A DNA stretch of 64,000 nucleotides from Hexactinellida sp. DTS-2022 (taxonomy: Eukaryota; Porifera; Hexactinellida). The stretch is taken from the NCBI GenBank assembly GCA_028753945.1, contig JAPNXP010000016.1:124001-188000 (forward strand), read 5' to 3'. This document shows positions 1 through 12,121 of the stretch, piece by piece. Position numbers and translations under genes: made by a program. Under the pieces are notes generated by a model, which had not been told where the DNA came from, searched no databases, and was given only the letters and a program-made list of their open reading frames with translations. Position 1 is the stretch's first letter. Each line of letters starts with the position of its first letter.

Positions 1-5
1 ATTAA

Positions 6-181
6 CATGGAAGTGTTGTTGTCTGCACAAACTTGAACAGATTGTTACTCTAGTTGAAAGATATATAATAAATTCAAATTTCTTCATTAAAATCCGGAAT
101 GTCCAATTTAATTTCCAGAGGTGCAATTAATACATGTACACATTCGTTGATTGAAAGAATTCCGAATTTCTTCTATATTCA
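6..181 (+). repeat. Example of monomer 'a' (A/C hybrid, 176 bp)
   Basis: The first half is A-type: CATGGAAGTGTTG, GTCTGCAC, AACTTGAACAGATTG. The second half is C-type: TTCAAATTTCTTCATTAA, the TCCGGAATGTCC block, and CATTCGTTGATTGAAAG with an end in TATATTCA. Because it has a C-type end, the next monomer is B. The likely origin is unequal recombination between an A and a C monomer that removed one monomer length. This copy carries private changes (CACAAAC, AAAATCC, CATGTACAC) also seen at about 2985, 5614, 25618, 28707, 31965 and, in part, 38520. Confidence 0.85.
142..158 (+). other. Conserved TTCGTTGATTGAAAG block (first example)
   Basis: This block sits in the last third of a and C monomers, as ATTCGTTGATTGAAAGA. 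Related forms are CTCGCTGATTGAAAAGC and AATCGCAGATTGAAAAGC in A monomers. It is among the best kept stretches across types. Its start, TTCGTTG, equals the start of the mammalian CENP-B box, but the CGGG core of that box is absent, so I do not call it a CENP-B box. Confidence 0.45.
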
Positions 182-354
182 CATGGAAGAGTGTTGTTTG
201 TACAAATTTGAACTAGTTATTACTCAAGTGAAAGATATTTACTGATTTCAAATTACTTCATTTAATAATCCCCAAAGTCCAAATATATTTCTAAATGAGC
301 AATTAATGCATGAAGGACTTGTTAAATGTCGACAAAAGAATTTCCAGACATTAA
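182..354 (+). repeat. Example of B monomer (173 bp)
   Basis: It begins CATGGAAGAGTGTTG, has GAACTAGTTATTACTC, AATCCCCAAAGTCC and AATGCATGAAGGACTTG, and ends GAATTTCCAGACATTAA, so A follows. Two left-side subtypes exist. One has ACAAATTTG with CAAGTGAAAG; the other has ACTAATTTGTAC with CAAGTTGAAAG and is 1 bp longer. The subtypes occupy particular places in the modules, which supports a real higher-order order rather than random mixing. Confidence 0.85.
327..334. other. TGTCGACA palindrome typical of B monomers (first example)
   Basis: A perfect 8-bp palindrome in AATGTCGACAAAAGAATT. It is kept in nearly every B monomer of the left region despite the AT-rich setting, and it contains one of the few CpG steps. 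In many right-family B monomers it becomes AATGACGACAAAAG, losing the symmetry; another form is ACATGTCGACGAC. Whether a protein binds here is unknown. Confidence 0.6.
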
Positions 355-398
355 CATGGAAGTGTTGTTGTCTGCACTAACTTGAACAGATTGTTACT

Positions 399-530
399 CT
401 AGTTGAAAGAAATATAATAAATTCAAATTTCTTCATTAAATTCCGGAATGTCCAATTTAATTTCCTAGTTGAAAGATATATAATAAATTAAAATATATTA
501 TATATATTCCGAAAGTTCAATTTGATTTCC
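399..530 (+). repeat. 66-bp internal partial duplication in A'
   Basis: CTAGTTGAAAG begins at 399 and again at 465. The first arm carries C-type sequence and the second carries A-type sequence, so this is a recombinant partial duplication rather than simple slippage. The junction reads TTTAATTTCCTAGTTG, where intact monomers read TTTAATTTCCAGAGG or ACTCTAGTTG. It is a good lineage marker for T modules. Confidence 0.85.
440..449. other. ATTCCGGAAT palindrome in a and A' monomers (first exact example)
   Basis: A perfect 10-bp palindrome in the middle of a and A' monomers, with a CpG at its centre. C monomers have ATTCCGGAAG, or ATTCCGGACAG in the right family. B monomers have AATCCCCAAAG at the equivalent place, so the palindrome distinguishes types. 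Confidence 0.55.
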
Positions 531-595
531 AGAGGAGCAATTAATAGATTAACACACTCGCTGATTGAAAAGCTTACCAATGTCCAAAACATCCA

Positions 596-768
596 CATGG
601 TAGAATGTTCATTGGTCTAATTTGAACAGATCATCACTCTAGTTGAAACATATAAATATATTTAAATTTCTTCATTAAATTCCGGAAGTCCAATTTAACT
701 TCCAGAGGTGCAATTAATACATTAACACATTCGTTGATTGAAAGAATTTCGATTTTCTTCTATATTCA
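596..768 (+). repeat. Example of C monomer (173 bp)
   Basis: It starts CATGGTAGAATGTTCATTGG, has AACAGATCATCACTC (AACAGATTATCACTC in other copies), the TCCGGAAGTCC block and AACTTCCAGAGG, and ends ATTCGTTGATTGAAAGAATT then TATATTCA, so B follows. In T modules the start is often CATTGTAGAATG. In the right part of the window it becomes CATGGCAGAATG with TTCCGGACAGTCC. Confidence 0.85.
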
Positions 769-1118
769 CATGGAAGAGTGTTGTTTGTACTAATTTGTAC
801 TAGTTATTACTCAAGTTGAAAGATATTTACTGATTTCAAATTACTTCATTTAATAATCCCCAAAGTCCAAATATATTTCTAAATGAGCAATTAATGCATG
901 AAGGACTTGTTAAATGTCGACAAAAGAATTTCCAGACATTAACATGGAAGTGTTGTTGTCTGCACTAACTTGAATAGATTGTTACTCTAGTTGAAAGATA
1001 TATAATAAATTCAAATTTCTTCATTAAATTCCGGAATGTCCAATTTAATTTCCAGAGGTGCAATTAATACACTAACACATTCGTTGATTGAAAGAATTCC
1101 GATTTTCTTCTATATTCA

Positions 1119-1288
1119 CATGGAAGAGTGTTGGTTGGACTAATTTGAACTAGTTATTACTCAAGTTGAAAGATATTACTAATTTCAAATTGCTTCATTT
1201 AATCCCCAAAGTCCAAACGAATGTCAAAATTAGCAAATAATGCATGAAGGACTTGTTAAATGTCGACAATAGAATTTCCAAACATTAA
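1119..1288 (+). repeat. Example of short B'' monomer (170 bp)
   Basis: This B variant carries GTTGGTTGGACTAATTTG, GATATTACTAATTTC, AATCCCCAAAGTCC without the preceding AATA, CGAATGTCAAAATTAGC and GTCGACAATAGAATTTCC, and ends AAACATTAA. Small deletions make it a few bases shorter than B. In the left region it occurs almost only inside P modules, followed by A''. Confidence 0.83.
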
Positions 1289-1462
1289 GATGGAAGTTTG
1301 TTGTCTGCACTAACTTGAACAGATTGTTACTCTAGTTCAAAGATATATAATAAATGAAAATATATTATATTTATTCCGAAAGTTCAAATTGATTTCCAGA
1401 GGTGCAATTAATAGATTAACACACTCGCTGATTGAAAAGCTAGCCAATGTCCAAAAAATCCA
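1289..1462 (+). repeat. Example of A'' monomer (174 bp)
   Basis: It starts GATGGAAGTTTGTTG, so the usual CATGG is GATGG. It has CTAGTTCAAAGATAT, an AT-rich core AAAATATATTATAT, ATAGATTAACACACTCGCTG and GAAAAGCTAGCC, and ends CCAAAAAATCCA here, CCAAAACATCCA elsewhere. It is a full A monomer with its own end, so C follows. With C and B it forms the simple A-C-B order that I take as ancestral. Confidence 0.83.
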
Positions 1463-2979
1463 CATGGTAGAATGTTCATTGGTCTAATTTGAACAGATTA
1501 TCACTCTAGTTGAAAGATATATATAAATTCAAATTTCTTCATTAAATTCCGGAAGTCCAATTTAACTTCCAGAGGTGCAATTAATACATTAACACATTCG
1601 TTGATTGAAAGAATTTCGATTTTCTTCTATATTCACATGGAAGAGTGTTGTTTGTACAAATTTGAACTAGTTATTACTCAAGTGAAAGATATTTACTGAT
1701 TTCAAATTACTTCATTTAATAATCCCCAAAGTCCAAATATATTTCTAAATGAGCAATTAATGCATGAAGGACTTGTTAAATGTCGACAAAAGAATTTCCA
1801 GACATTAACATGGAAGTGTTGTTGTCTGCACTAACTTGAACAGATTGTTACTCTAGTTGAAAGATATATAATAAATTCAAATTTCTTCATTAAATTCCGG
1901 AATGTCCAATTTAATTTCCTAGTTGAAAGATATATAATAAATTAAAATATATTATATATATTCCGAAAGTTCAATTTGATTTCCAGAGGTGCAATTAATA
2001 GATTAACACACTCGCTGATTGAAAAGCTTACCAATGTCCAAAACATCCACATTGTAGAATGTTCATTGGTCTAATTTGAACAGATCATCACTCTAGTTGA
2101 AACATATAAATATATTTAAATTTCTTCATTAAATTCCGGAAGTCCAATTTAACTTCCAGAGGTGCAATTAATACATTAACACATTCGTTGATTGAAAGAA
2201 TTTCGATTTTCTTCTATATTCACATGGAAGAGTGTTGTTTGTACTAATTTGTACTAGTTATTACTCAAGTTGAAAAATATTTACTGATTTCAAATTACTT
2301 CATTTAATAATCCCCAAAGTCCAAATATATTTCTAAATGAGCAATTAATGCATGAAGGACTTGTTAAATGTCGACAAAAGAATTTCCAGACATTAACATG
2401 GAAGTGTTGTTGTCTGCACTAACTTGAACAGATTGTTACTCTAGTTGAAAGATATATAATAAATTCAAATTTCTTCATTAAATTCCGGAATGTCCAATTT
2501 AATTTCCTAGTTGAAAGATATATAATAAATTAAAATATATTATATATATTCCGAAAGTTCAATTTGATTTCCAGAGGTGCAATTAATAGATTAACACACT
2601 CGCTGATTGAAAAGCTTACCAATGTCCAAAACATCCACATTGTAGAATGTTCATTGGTCTAATTTGAACAGATCATCACTCTAGTTGAAACATATAAATA
2701 TATTTAAATTTCTTCATTAAATTCCGGAAGTCCAATTTAACTTCCAGAGGTGCAATTAATACATTAACACATTCGTTGATTGAAAGAATTTCGATTTTCT
2801 TCTATATTCACATGGAAGAGTGTTGTTTGTACTAATTTGTACTAGTTATTACTCAAGTTGAAAGATATTTACTGATTTCAAATTACTTCATTTAATAATC
2901 CCCAAAGTCCAAATATATTTCTAAATGAGCAATTATTGCATGAAGGACTTGTTAAATGTCGACAAAAGAATTTCCAGAC

Positions 2980-5608
2980 ATTAACATGGAAGTGTTGTTG
3001 TCTGCACAAACTTGAACAGATTGTTACTCTAGTTGAAAGATATATAATAAATTCAAATTTCTTCATTAAAATCCGGAATGTCCAATTTAATTTCCAGAGG
3101 TGCAATTAATACATGTACACATTCGTTGATTGAAAGAATTCCGAATTTCTTCTATATTCACATGGAAGAGTGTTGTTTGTACAAATTTGAACTAGTTATT
3201 ACTCAAGTGAAAGATATTTACTGATTTCAAATTACTTCATTTAATAATCCCCAAAGTCCAAATATATTTCTAAATGAGCAATTAATGCATGAAGGACTTG
3301 TTAAATGTCGACAAAAGAATTTCCAGACATTAACATGGAAGTGTTGTTGTCTGCACTAACTTGAACAGATTGTTACTCTAGTTGAAAGAAATATAATAAA
3401 TTCAAATTTCTTCATTAAATTCCGGAATGTCCAATTTAATTTCCTAGTTGAAAGATATATAATAAATTAAAATATATTATATATATTCCGAAAGTTCAAT
3501 TTGATTTCCAGAGGAGCAATTAATAGATTAACACACTCGCTGATTGAAAAGCTTACCAATGTCCAAAACATCCACATGGTAGAATGTTCATTGGTCTAAT
3601 TTGAACAGATCATCACTCTAGTTGAAACATATAAATATATTTAAATTTCTTCATTAAATTCCGGAAGTCCAATTTAACTTCCAGAGGTGCAATTAATACA
3701 TTAACACATTCGTTGATTGAAAGAATTCCGATTTTCTTCTATATTCACATGGAAGAGTGTTGGTTGGACTAATTTGAACTAGTTATTACTCAAGTTGAAA
3801 GATATTACTAATTTCAAATTGCTTCATTTAATCCCCAAAGTCCAAACGAATGTCAAAATTAGCAAATAATGCATGAAGGACTTGTTAAATGTCGACAATA
3901 GAATTTCCAAACATTAAGATGGAAGTTTGTTGTCTGCACTAACTTGAACAGATTGTTACTCTAGTTCAAAGATATATAATAAATGAAAATATATTATATT
4001 TATTCCGAAAGTTCAAATTGATTTCCAGAGGTGCAATTAATAGATTAACACACTCGCTGATTGAAAAGCTAGCCAATGTCCAAAAAATCCACATGGTAGA
4101 ATGTTCATTGGTCTAATTTGAACAGATTATCACTCTAGTTGAAAGATATATATAAATTCAAATTTCTTCATTAAATTCCGGAAGTCCAATTTAACTTCCA
4201 GAGGTGCAATTAATACATTAACACATTCGTTGATTGAAAGAATTTCGATTTTCTTCTATATTCACATGGAAGAGTGTTGTTTGTACAAATTTGAACTAGT
4301 TATTACTCAAGTGAAAGATATTTACTGATTTCAAATTACTTCATTTAATAATCCCCAAAGTCCAAATATATTTCTAAATGAGCAATTAATGCATGAAGGA
4401 CTTGTTAAATGTCGACAAAAGAATTTCCAGACATTAACATGGAAGTGTTGTTGTCTGCACTAACTTGAACAGATTGTTACTCTAGTTGAAAGATATATAA
4501 TAAATTCAAATTTCTTCATTAAATTCCGGAATGTCCAATTTAATTTCCTAGTTGAAAGATATATAATAAATTAAAATATATTATATATATTCCGAAAGTT
4601 CAATTTGATTTCCAGAGGTGCAATTAATAGATTAACACACTCGCTGATTGAAAAGCTTACCAATGTCCAAAACATCCACATTGTAGAATGTTCATTGGTC
4701 TAATTTGAACAGATCATCACTCTAGTTGAAACATATAAATATATTTAAATTTCTTCATTAAATTCCGGAAGTCCAATTTAACTTCCAGAGGTGCAATTAA
4801 TACATTAACACATTCGTTGATTGAAAGAATTTCGATTTTCTTCTATATTCACATGGAAGAGTGTTGTTTGTACTAATTTGTACTAGTTATTACTCAAGTT
4901 GAAAAATATTTACTGATTTCAAATTACTTCATTTAATAATCCCCAAAGTCCAAATATATTTCTAAATGAGCAATTAATGCATGAAGGACTTGTTAAATGT
5001 CGACAAAAGAATTTCCAGACATTAACATGGAAGTGTTGTTGTCTGCACTAACTTGAACAGATTGTTACTCTAGTTGAAAGATATATAATAAATTCAAATT
5101 TCTTCATTAAATTCCGGAATGTCCAATTTAATTTCCTAGTTGAAAGATATATAATAAATTAAAATATATTATATATATTCCGAAAGTTCAATTTGATTTC
5201 CAGAGGTGCAATTAATAGATTAACACACTCGCTGATTGAAAAGCTTACCAATGTCCAAAACATCCACATTGTAGAATGTTCATTGGTCTAATTTGAACAG
5301 ATCATCACTCTAGTTGAAACATATAAATATATTTAAATTTCTTCATTAAATTCCGGAAGTCCAATTTAACTTCCAGAGGTGCAATTAATACATTAACACA
5401 TTCGTTGATTGAAAGAATTTCGATTTTCTTCTATATTCACATGGAAGAGTGTTGTTTGTACTAATTTGTACTAGTTATTACTCAAGTTGAAAGATATTTA
5501 CTGATTTCAAATTACTTCATTTAATAATCCCCAAAGTCCAAATATATTTCTAAATGAGCAATTATTGCATGAAGGACTTGTTAAATGTCGACAAAAGAAT
5601 TTCCAGAC
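2980..5608. repeat. HOR copy, 14 monomers, DTPTT lacking one B-a dimer
   Basis: This matches 1-2979 closely but is 350 bp shorter. After the first C monomer (near 3580-3750) it goes directly to B'' (GTTGGTTGGACTAATTTG at about 3760), so the B-a pair present at 769-1118 in the first copy is absent. The difference is exactly two monomers, as expected of unequal exchange in register. Confidence 0.87.
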
Positions 5609-8600
5609 ATTAACATGGAAGTGTTGTTGTCTGCACAAACTTGAACAGATTGTTACTCTAGTTGAAAGATATATAATAAATTCAAATTTCTTCATTAAAA
5701 TCCGGAATGTCCAATTTAATTTCCAGAGGTGCAATTAATACATGTACACATTCGTTGATTGAAAGAATTCCGAATTTCTTCTATATTCACATGGAAGAGT
5801 GTTGTTTGTACAAATTTGAACTAGTTATTACTCAAGTGAAAGATATTTACTGATTTCAAATTACTTCATTTAATAATCCCCAAAGTCCAAATATATTTCT
5901 AAATGAGCAATTAATGCATGAAGGACTTGTTAAATGTCGACAAAAGAATTTCCAGACATTAACATGGAAGTGTTGTTGTCTGCACTAACTTGAACAGATT
6001 GTTACTCTAGTTGAAAGAAATATAATAAATTCAAATTTCTTCATTAAATTCCGGAATGTCCAATTTAATTTCCTAGTTGAAAGATATATAATAAATTAAA
6101 ATATATTATATATATTCCGAAAGTTCAATTTGATTTCCAGAGGAGCAATTAATAGATTAACACACTCGCTGATTGAAAAGCTTACCAATGTCCAAAACAT
6201 CCACATGGTAGAATGTTCATTGGTCTAATTTGAACAGATCATCACTCTAGTTGAAACATATAAATATATTTAAATTTCTTCATTAAATTCCGGAAGTCCA
6301 ATTTAACTTCCAGAGGTGCAATTAATACATTAACACATTCGTTGATTGAAAGAATTTCGATTTTCTTCTATATTCACATGGAAGAGTGTTGTTTGTACTA
6401 ATTTGTACTAGTTATTACTCAAGTTGAAAGATATTTACTGATTTCAAATTACTTCATTTAATAATCCCCAAAGTCCAAATATATTTCTAAATGAGCAATT
6501 AATGCATGAAGGACTTGTTAAATGTCGACAAAAGAATTTCCAGACATTAACATGGAAGTGTTGTTGTCTGCACTAACTTGAATAGATTGTTACTCTAGTT
6601 GAAAGATATATAATAAATTCAAATTTCTTCATTAAATTCCGGAATGTCCAATTTAATTTCCAGAGGTGCAATTAATACACTAACACATTCGTTGATTGAA
6701 AGAATTCCGATTTTCTTCTATATTCACATGGAAGAGTGTTGGTTGGACTAATTTGAACTAGTTATTACTCAAGTTGAAAGATATTACTAATTTCAAATTG
6801 CTTCATTTAATCCCCAAAGTCCAAACGAATGTCAAAATTAGCAAATAATGCATGAAGGACTTGTTAAATGTCGACAATAGAATTTCCAAACATTAAGATG
6901 GAAGTTTGTTGTCTGCACTAACTTGAACAGATTGTTACTCTAGTTCAAAGATATATAATAAATGAAAATATATTATATTTATTCCGAAAGTTCAAATTGA
7001 TTTCCAGAGGTGCAATTAATAGATTAACACACTCGCTGATTGAAAAGCTAGCCAATGTCCAAAAAATCCACATGGTAGAATGTTCATTGGTCTAATTTGA
7101 ACAGATTATCACTCTAGTTGAAAGATATATATAAAATCAAATTTCTTCATTAAATTCCGGAAGTCCAATTTAACTTCCAGAGGTGCAATTAATACATTAA
7201 CACATTCGTTGATTGAAAGAATTTCGATTTTCTTCTATATTCACATGGAAGAGTGTTGTTTGTACAAATTTGAACTAGTTATTACTCAAGTGAAAGATAT
7301 TTACTGATTTCAAATTACTTCATTTAATAATCCCCAAAGTCCAAATATATTTCTAAATGAGCAATTAATGCATGAAGGACTTGTTAAATGTCGACAAAAG
7401 AATTTCCAGACATTAACATGGAAGTGTTGTTGTCTGCACTAACTTGAACAGATTGTTACTCTAGTTGAAAGATATATAATAAATTCAAATTTCTTCATTA
7501 AAATCCGGAATGTCCAATTTAATTTCCAGAGGTGCAATTAATACATGTACACATTCGTTGATTGAAAGAATTCCGAATTTCTTCTATATTCACATGGAAG
7601 AGTGTTGTTTGTACAAATTTGAACTAGTTATTACTCAAGTGAAAGATATTTACTGATTTCAAATTACTTCATTTAATAATCCCCAAAGTCCAAATATATT
7701 TCTAAATGAGCAATTAATGCATGAAGGACTTGTTAAATGTCGACAAAAGAATTTCCAGACATTAACATGGAAGTGTTGTTGTCTGCACTAACTTGAACAG
7801 ATTGTTACTCTAGTTGAAAGAAATATAATAAATTCAAATTTCTTCATTAAATTCCGGAATGTCCAATTTAATTTCCTAGTTGAAAGATATATAATAAATT
7901 AAAATATATTATATATATTCCGAAAGTTCAATTTGATTTCCAGAGGAGCAATTAATAGATTAACACACTCGCTGATTGAAAAGCTTACCAATGTCCAAAA
8001 CATCCACATGGTAGAATGTTCATTGGTCTAATTTGAACAGATCATCACTCTAGTTGAAACATATAAATATATTTAAATTTCTTCATTAAATTCCGGAAGT
8101 CCAATTTAACTTCCAGAGGTGCAATTAATACATTAACACATTCGTTGATTGAAAGAATTTCGATTTTCTTCTATATTCACATGGAAGAGTGTTGTTTGTA
8201 CTAATTTGTACTAGTTATTAATCAAGTTGAAAGATATTTACTGATTTCAAATTACTTCATTTAATAATCCCCAAAGTCCAAATATATTTCTAAATGAGCA
8301 ATTAATGCATGAAGGACTTGTTAAATGTCGACAAAAGAATTTCCAGACATTAACATGGAAGTGTTGTTGTCTGCACTAACTTGAATAGATTGTTACTCTA
8401 GTTGAAAGATATATAATAAATTCAAATTTCTTCATTAAATTCCGGAATGTCCAATTTAATTTCCAGAGGTGCAATTAATACACTAACACATTCGTTGATT
8501 GAAAGAATTCCGATTTTCTTCTATATTCACATGGAAGAGTGTTGGTTGGACTAATTTCAACTAGTTATTACTCAAGTTGAAAGATATTACTAATTTCAAA

Positions 8601-9214
8601 TTGCTTCATTTAATCCCCAAAGTCCAAACGAATGTCAAAATTAGCAAATAATGCATGAAGGACTTGTTAAATGTCGACAATAGAATTTCCAAACATTAAG
8701 ATGGAAGTTTGTTGTCTGCACTAACTTGAACAGATTGTTACTCTAGTTCAAAGATATATAATAAATGAAAATATATTATATTTATTCCGAAAGTTCAAAT
8801 TGATTTCCAGAGGTGCAATTAATAGATTAACACACTCGCTGATTGAAAAGCTAGCCAATGTCCAAAAAATCCACATGGTAGAATGTTCATTGGTCTAATT
8901 TGAACAGATTATCACTCTAGTTGAAAGATATATATAAATTCAAATTTCTTCATTAAATTCCGGAAGTCCAATTTAACTTCCAGAGGTGCAATTAATACAT
9001 TAACACATTCGTTGATTGAAAGAATTTCGATTTTCTTCTATATTCACATGGAAGAGTGTTGTTTGTACAAATTTGAACTAGTTATTACTCAAGTGAAAGA
9101 TATTTACTGATTTCAAATTACTTCATTTAATAATCCCCAAAGTCCAAATATATTTCTAAATGAGCAATTAATGCATGAAGGACTTGTTAAATGTCGACAA
9201 AAGAATTTCCAGAC
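5609..9214. repeat. Two tandem 1803-bp D-T-P units (10 monomers each)
   Basis: Units are 5609-7411 and 7412-9214, with the same length and the same order a-B-A'-C-B-a-B''-A''-C-B. They share the GAAAGAAATATAAT variant in A'. Differences I noticed are few: CACAAAC becomes CACTAAC at the start of the second, TATATAAAATC against TATATAAATTC near 7130, and TTAATCAAG near 8220. Confidence 0.85.
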
Positions 9215-12121
9215 ATTAACATGGAAGTGTTGTTGTCTGCACTAACTTGAACAGATTGTTACTCTAGTTGAAAGATATATAATAAATTCAAATTTCTTCA
9301 TTAAATTCCGGAATGTCCAATTTAATTTCCTAGTTGAAAGATATATAATAAATTAAAATATATTATATATATTCCGAAAGTTCAATTTGATTTCCAGAGG
9401 TGCAATTAATAGATTAACACACTCGCTGATTGAAAAGCTTACCAATGTCCAAAACATCCACATTGTAGAATGTTCATTGGTATAATTTGAACAGATCATC
9501 ACTCTAGTTGAAACATATAAATATATTTAAATTTCTTCATTAAATTCCGGAAGTCCAATTTAACTTCCAGAGGTGCAATTAATACATTGACACATTCGTT
9601 GATTGAAAGAATTTCGATTTTCTTCTATATTCACATGGAAGAGTGTTGTTTGTGCTAATTTGTACTAGTTATTACTCAAGTTGAAAAATATTTACTGATT
9701 TCAAATTACTTCATTTAATAATCCCCAAAGTCCAAATATATTTCTAAATGAGCAATTAATGCATGAAGGACTTGTTAAATGTCGACAAAAGAATTTCCAG
9801 ACATTAACATGGAAGTGTTGTTGTCTGCACTAACTTGAATAGATTGTTAAACTAGTTGAAAGATATATAATAAATTCAAATTTCTTCATTAAATTCCGGA
9901 ATGTCCAATTTAATTTCCAGAGGTGCAATTAATACACTAACACATTCGTTGATTGAAAGAATTCCGATTTTCTTCTATATTCACATGGAAGAGTGTTGGT
10001 TGGACTAATTTGAACTAGTTATTACTCAAGTTGAAAGATATTACTAATTTCAAATTGCTTCATTTAATCCCCAAAGTCCAAACGAATGTCAAAATTAGCA
10101 AATAATGCATGAAGGACTTGTTAAATGTCGACAATAGAATTTCCAAACATTAAGATGGAAGTTTGTTGTCTGCACTAACTTGAACAGATTGTTACTCTAG
10201 TTCAAAGATATATAATAAATGAAAATATATTATATATATTCCGAAAGTTCAAATTGATTTCCAGAGGTGCAATTAATAGATTAACACACTCGCTGATTGA
10301 AAAGCTAGCCAATGTCCAAAACATCCACATGGTAGAATGTTCATTGGTCTAATTTGAACAGATTATCACTCTAGTTGAAAGATATATATAAATTCAAATT
10401 TCTTCATTAAATTCCGGAAGTCCAATTTAACTTCCAGAGGTGCCATTAATACATTGACACATTCGTTGATTGAAAGAAGTTCGATTTTCTTCTATATTCA
10501 CATGGAAGAGTGTTGTTTGTACAAATTTGAACTAGTTATTACTCAAGTGAAAGATATTTACTGATTTCAAATTACTTCATTTAATAATCCCCAAAGTCCA
10601 AATATATTTCTAAATGAGCAATTAATGCATGAAGGACTTGTTAAATGTCGACAAAAGAATTTCCAGACATTAACATGGAAGTGTTGTTGTCTGCACTAAC
10701 TTGAACAGATTGTTACTCTAGTTGAAAGATATATAATAAATTCAAATTTCTTCATTAAATTCCGGAATGTCCAATTTAATTTCCAGAGGTGCAATTAATA
10801 CACTAACACATTCGTTGATTGAAAGAATTCCGATTTTCTTCTATATTCACATGGAAGAGTGTTGGTTGGACTAATTTGAACTAGTTATTACTCAAGTTGA
10901 AAGATATTACTAATTTCAAATTGCTTCATTTAATCCCCAAAGTCCAAACGAATGTCAAAATTAGCAAATAATGCATGAAGGACTTGTAAAATGTCGACAA
11001 TAGAATTTCCAAACATTAAGATGGAAGTTTGTTGTCTGCACTAACTTGAACAGATTGTTACTCTAGTTCAAAGATATATAATAAATGAAAATATATTATA
11101 TTTATTCCGAAAGTTCAAATTGATTTCCAGAGGTGCAATTAATAGATTAACACACTCGCTGATTGAAAAGCTAGCCAATGTCCAAAACATCCACATGGTG
11201 AAATGTTCATTGGTCTAATTTGAACAGATTATCACTCTAGTTGAAAGATATATATAAATTCAAATTTCTTCATTAAATTCCGGAAGTCCAATTTAACTTC
11301 CAGAGGTGCCATTAATACATTAACACATTCGTTGATTGAAAGAAGTTCGATTTTCTTCTATATTCACATGGAAGAGTGTTGTTTGTACAAATTTGAACTA
11401 GTTATTACTCAAGTGAAAGATATTTACTGATTTCAAATTACTTCATTTAATAATCCCCAAAGTCCAAATATATTTCTAAATGAGCAATTAATGCATGAAG
11501 GACTTGTTAAATGTCGACAAAAGAATTTCCAGACATTAACATGGAAGTGTTGTTGTCTGCACTAACTTGAACAGATTGTTACTCTAGTTGAAAGATATAT
11601 AATAAATTCAAATTTCTTCATTAAATTCCGGAATGTCCAATTTAATTTCCTAGTTGAAAGATATATAATAAATTAAAATATATTATATATATTCCGAAAG
11701 TTCAATTTGATTTCCAGAGGTGCAATTAATAGATTAACACACTCGCTGATTGAAAAGCTTACCAATGTCCAAAACATCCACATTGTAGAATGTTCATTGG
11801 TCTAATTTGAACAGATCATCACTCTAGTTGAAACATATAAATATATTTAAATTTCTTCATTAAATTCCGGAAGTCCAATTTAACTTCCAGAGGTGCAATT
11901 AATACATTAACACATTCGTTGATTGAAAGAATTTCGATTTTCTTCTATATTCACATGGAAGAGTGTTGTTTGTACAAATTTGAACTAGTTATTACTCAAG
12001 TGAAAGATATTTACTGATTTCAAATTACTTCATTTAATAATCCCCAAAGTCCAAATATATTTCTAAATGAGCAATTAATGCATGAAGGACTTGTTAAATG
12101 TCGACAAAAGAATTTCCAGAC
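9215..12121. repeat. Modules TP, P, T
   Basis: T-P spans 9215-10668 (1454 bp), P 10669-11534 (866 bp) and T 11535-12121 (587 bp). The C monomers near 10440 and 11305 carry GGTGCCATTAATACAT and GAAAGAAGTTCG, rare variants that recur near 16254 and 17120, exactly 5815 bp further on. Confidence 0.82.

Larger units (their letters stand above)
355..595 (+). repeat. Example of A' monomer (241 bp, internal 66-bp duplication)
   Basis: It starts as A, passes into C-type middle sequence (the TCCGGAATGTCC block), then at about 465 jumps back to CTAGTTGAAAGATATAT, which already occurred at 399. It then finishes as an A-type monomer with AAAATATATTATATATATT, CTCGCTGATTGAAAAGC and CAAAACATCCA, so C follows. 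The added length is 66 bp. The same junction recurs in every T module, so all copies appear to descend from one event. Confidence 0.88.
1..2979. repeat. HOR copy, 16 monomers, modules D-T-P-T-T
   Basis: Order: D (1-349), T (350-938), P (939-1803), T (1804-2391), T (2392-2979). The copy ends where the private CACAAAC / AAAATCC / CATGTACAC version of monomer a returns at 2980. It aligns to the next copy except for one missing dimer there. Confidence 0.85.

Noticed and set aside
142..158. True CENP-B box
   Set aside because: Only the TTCG start and a few following bases match. The essential CGGG part is missing in every copy I read.
399..530. Simple replication slippage as the source of the 66-bp duplication
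   Set aside because: The two arms are not equal copies: the first carries C-type and the second A-type sequence, so recombination between monomer types fits better.
2878..3105. 75-codon minus-strand frame, identical in several places (also near 5507, 25511, 28600, 31858; variants near 36261, 38431, 39280)
   Set aside because: It lies across the B/a monomer junction of the satellite and recurs only because that variant recurs. The sister monomers carry stops in the same frame. No domain, signal peptide or coding bias is visible, so it is a repeat by-product.
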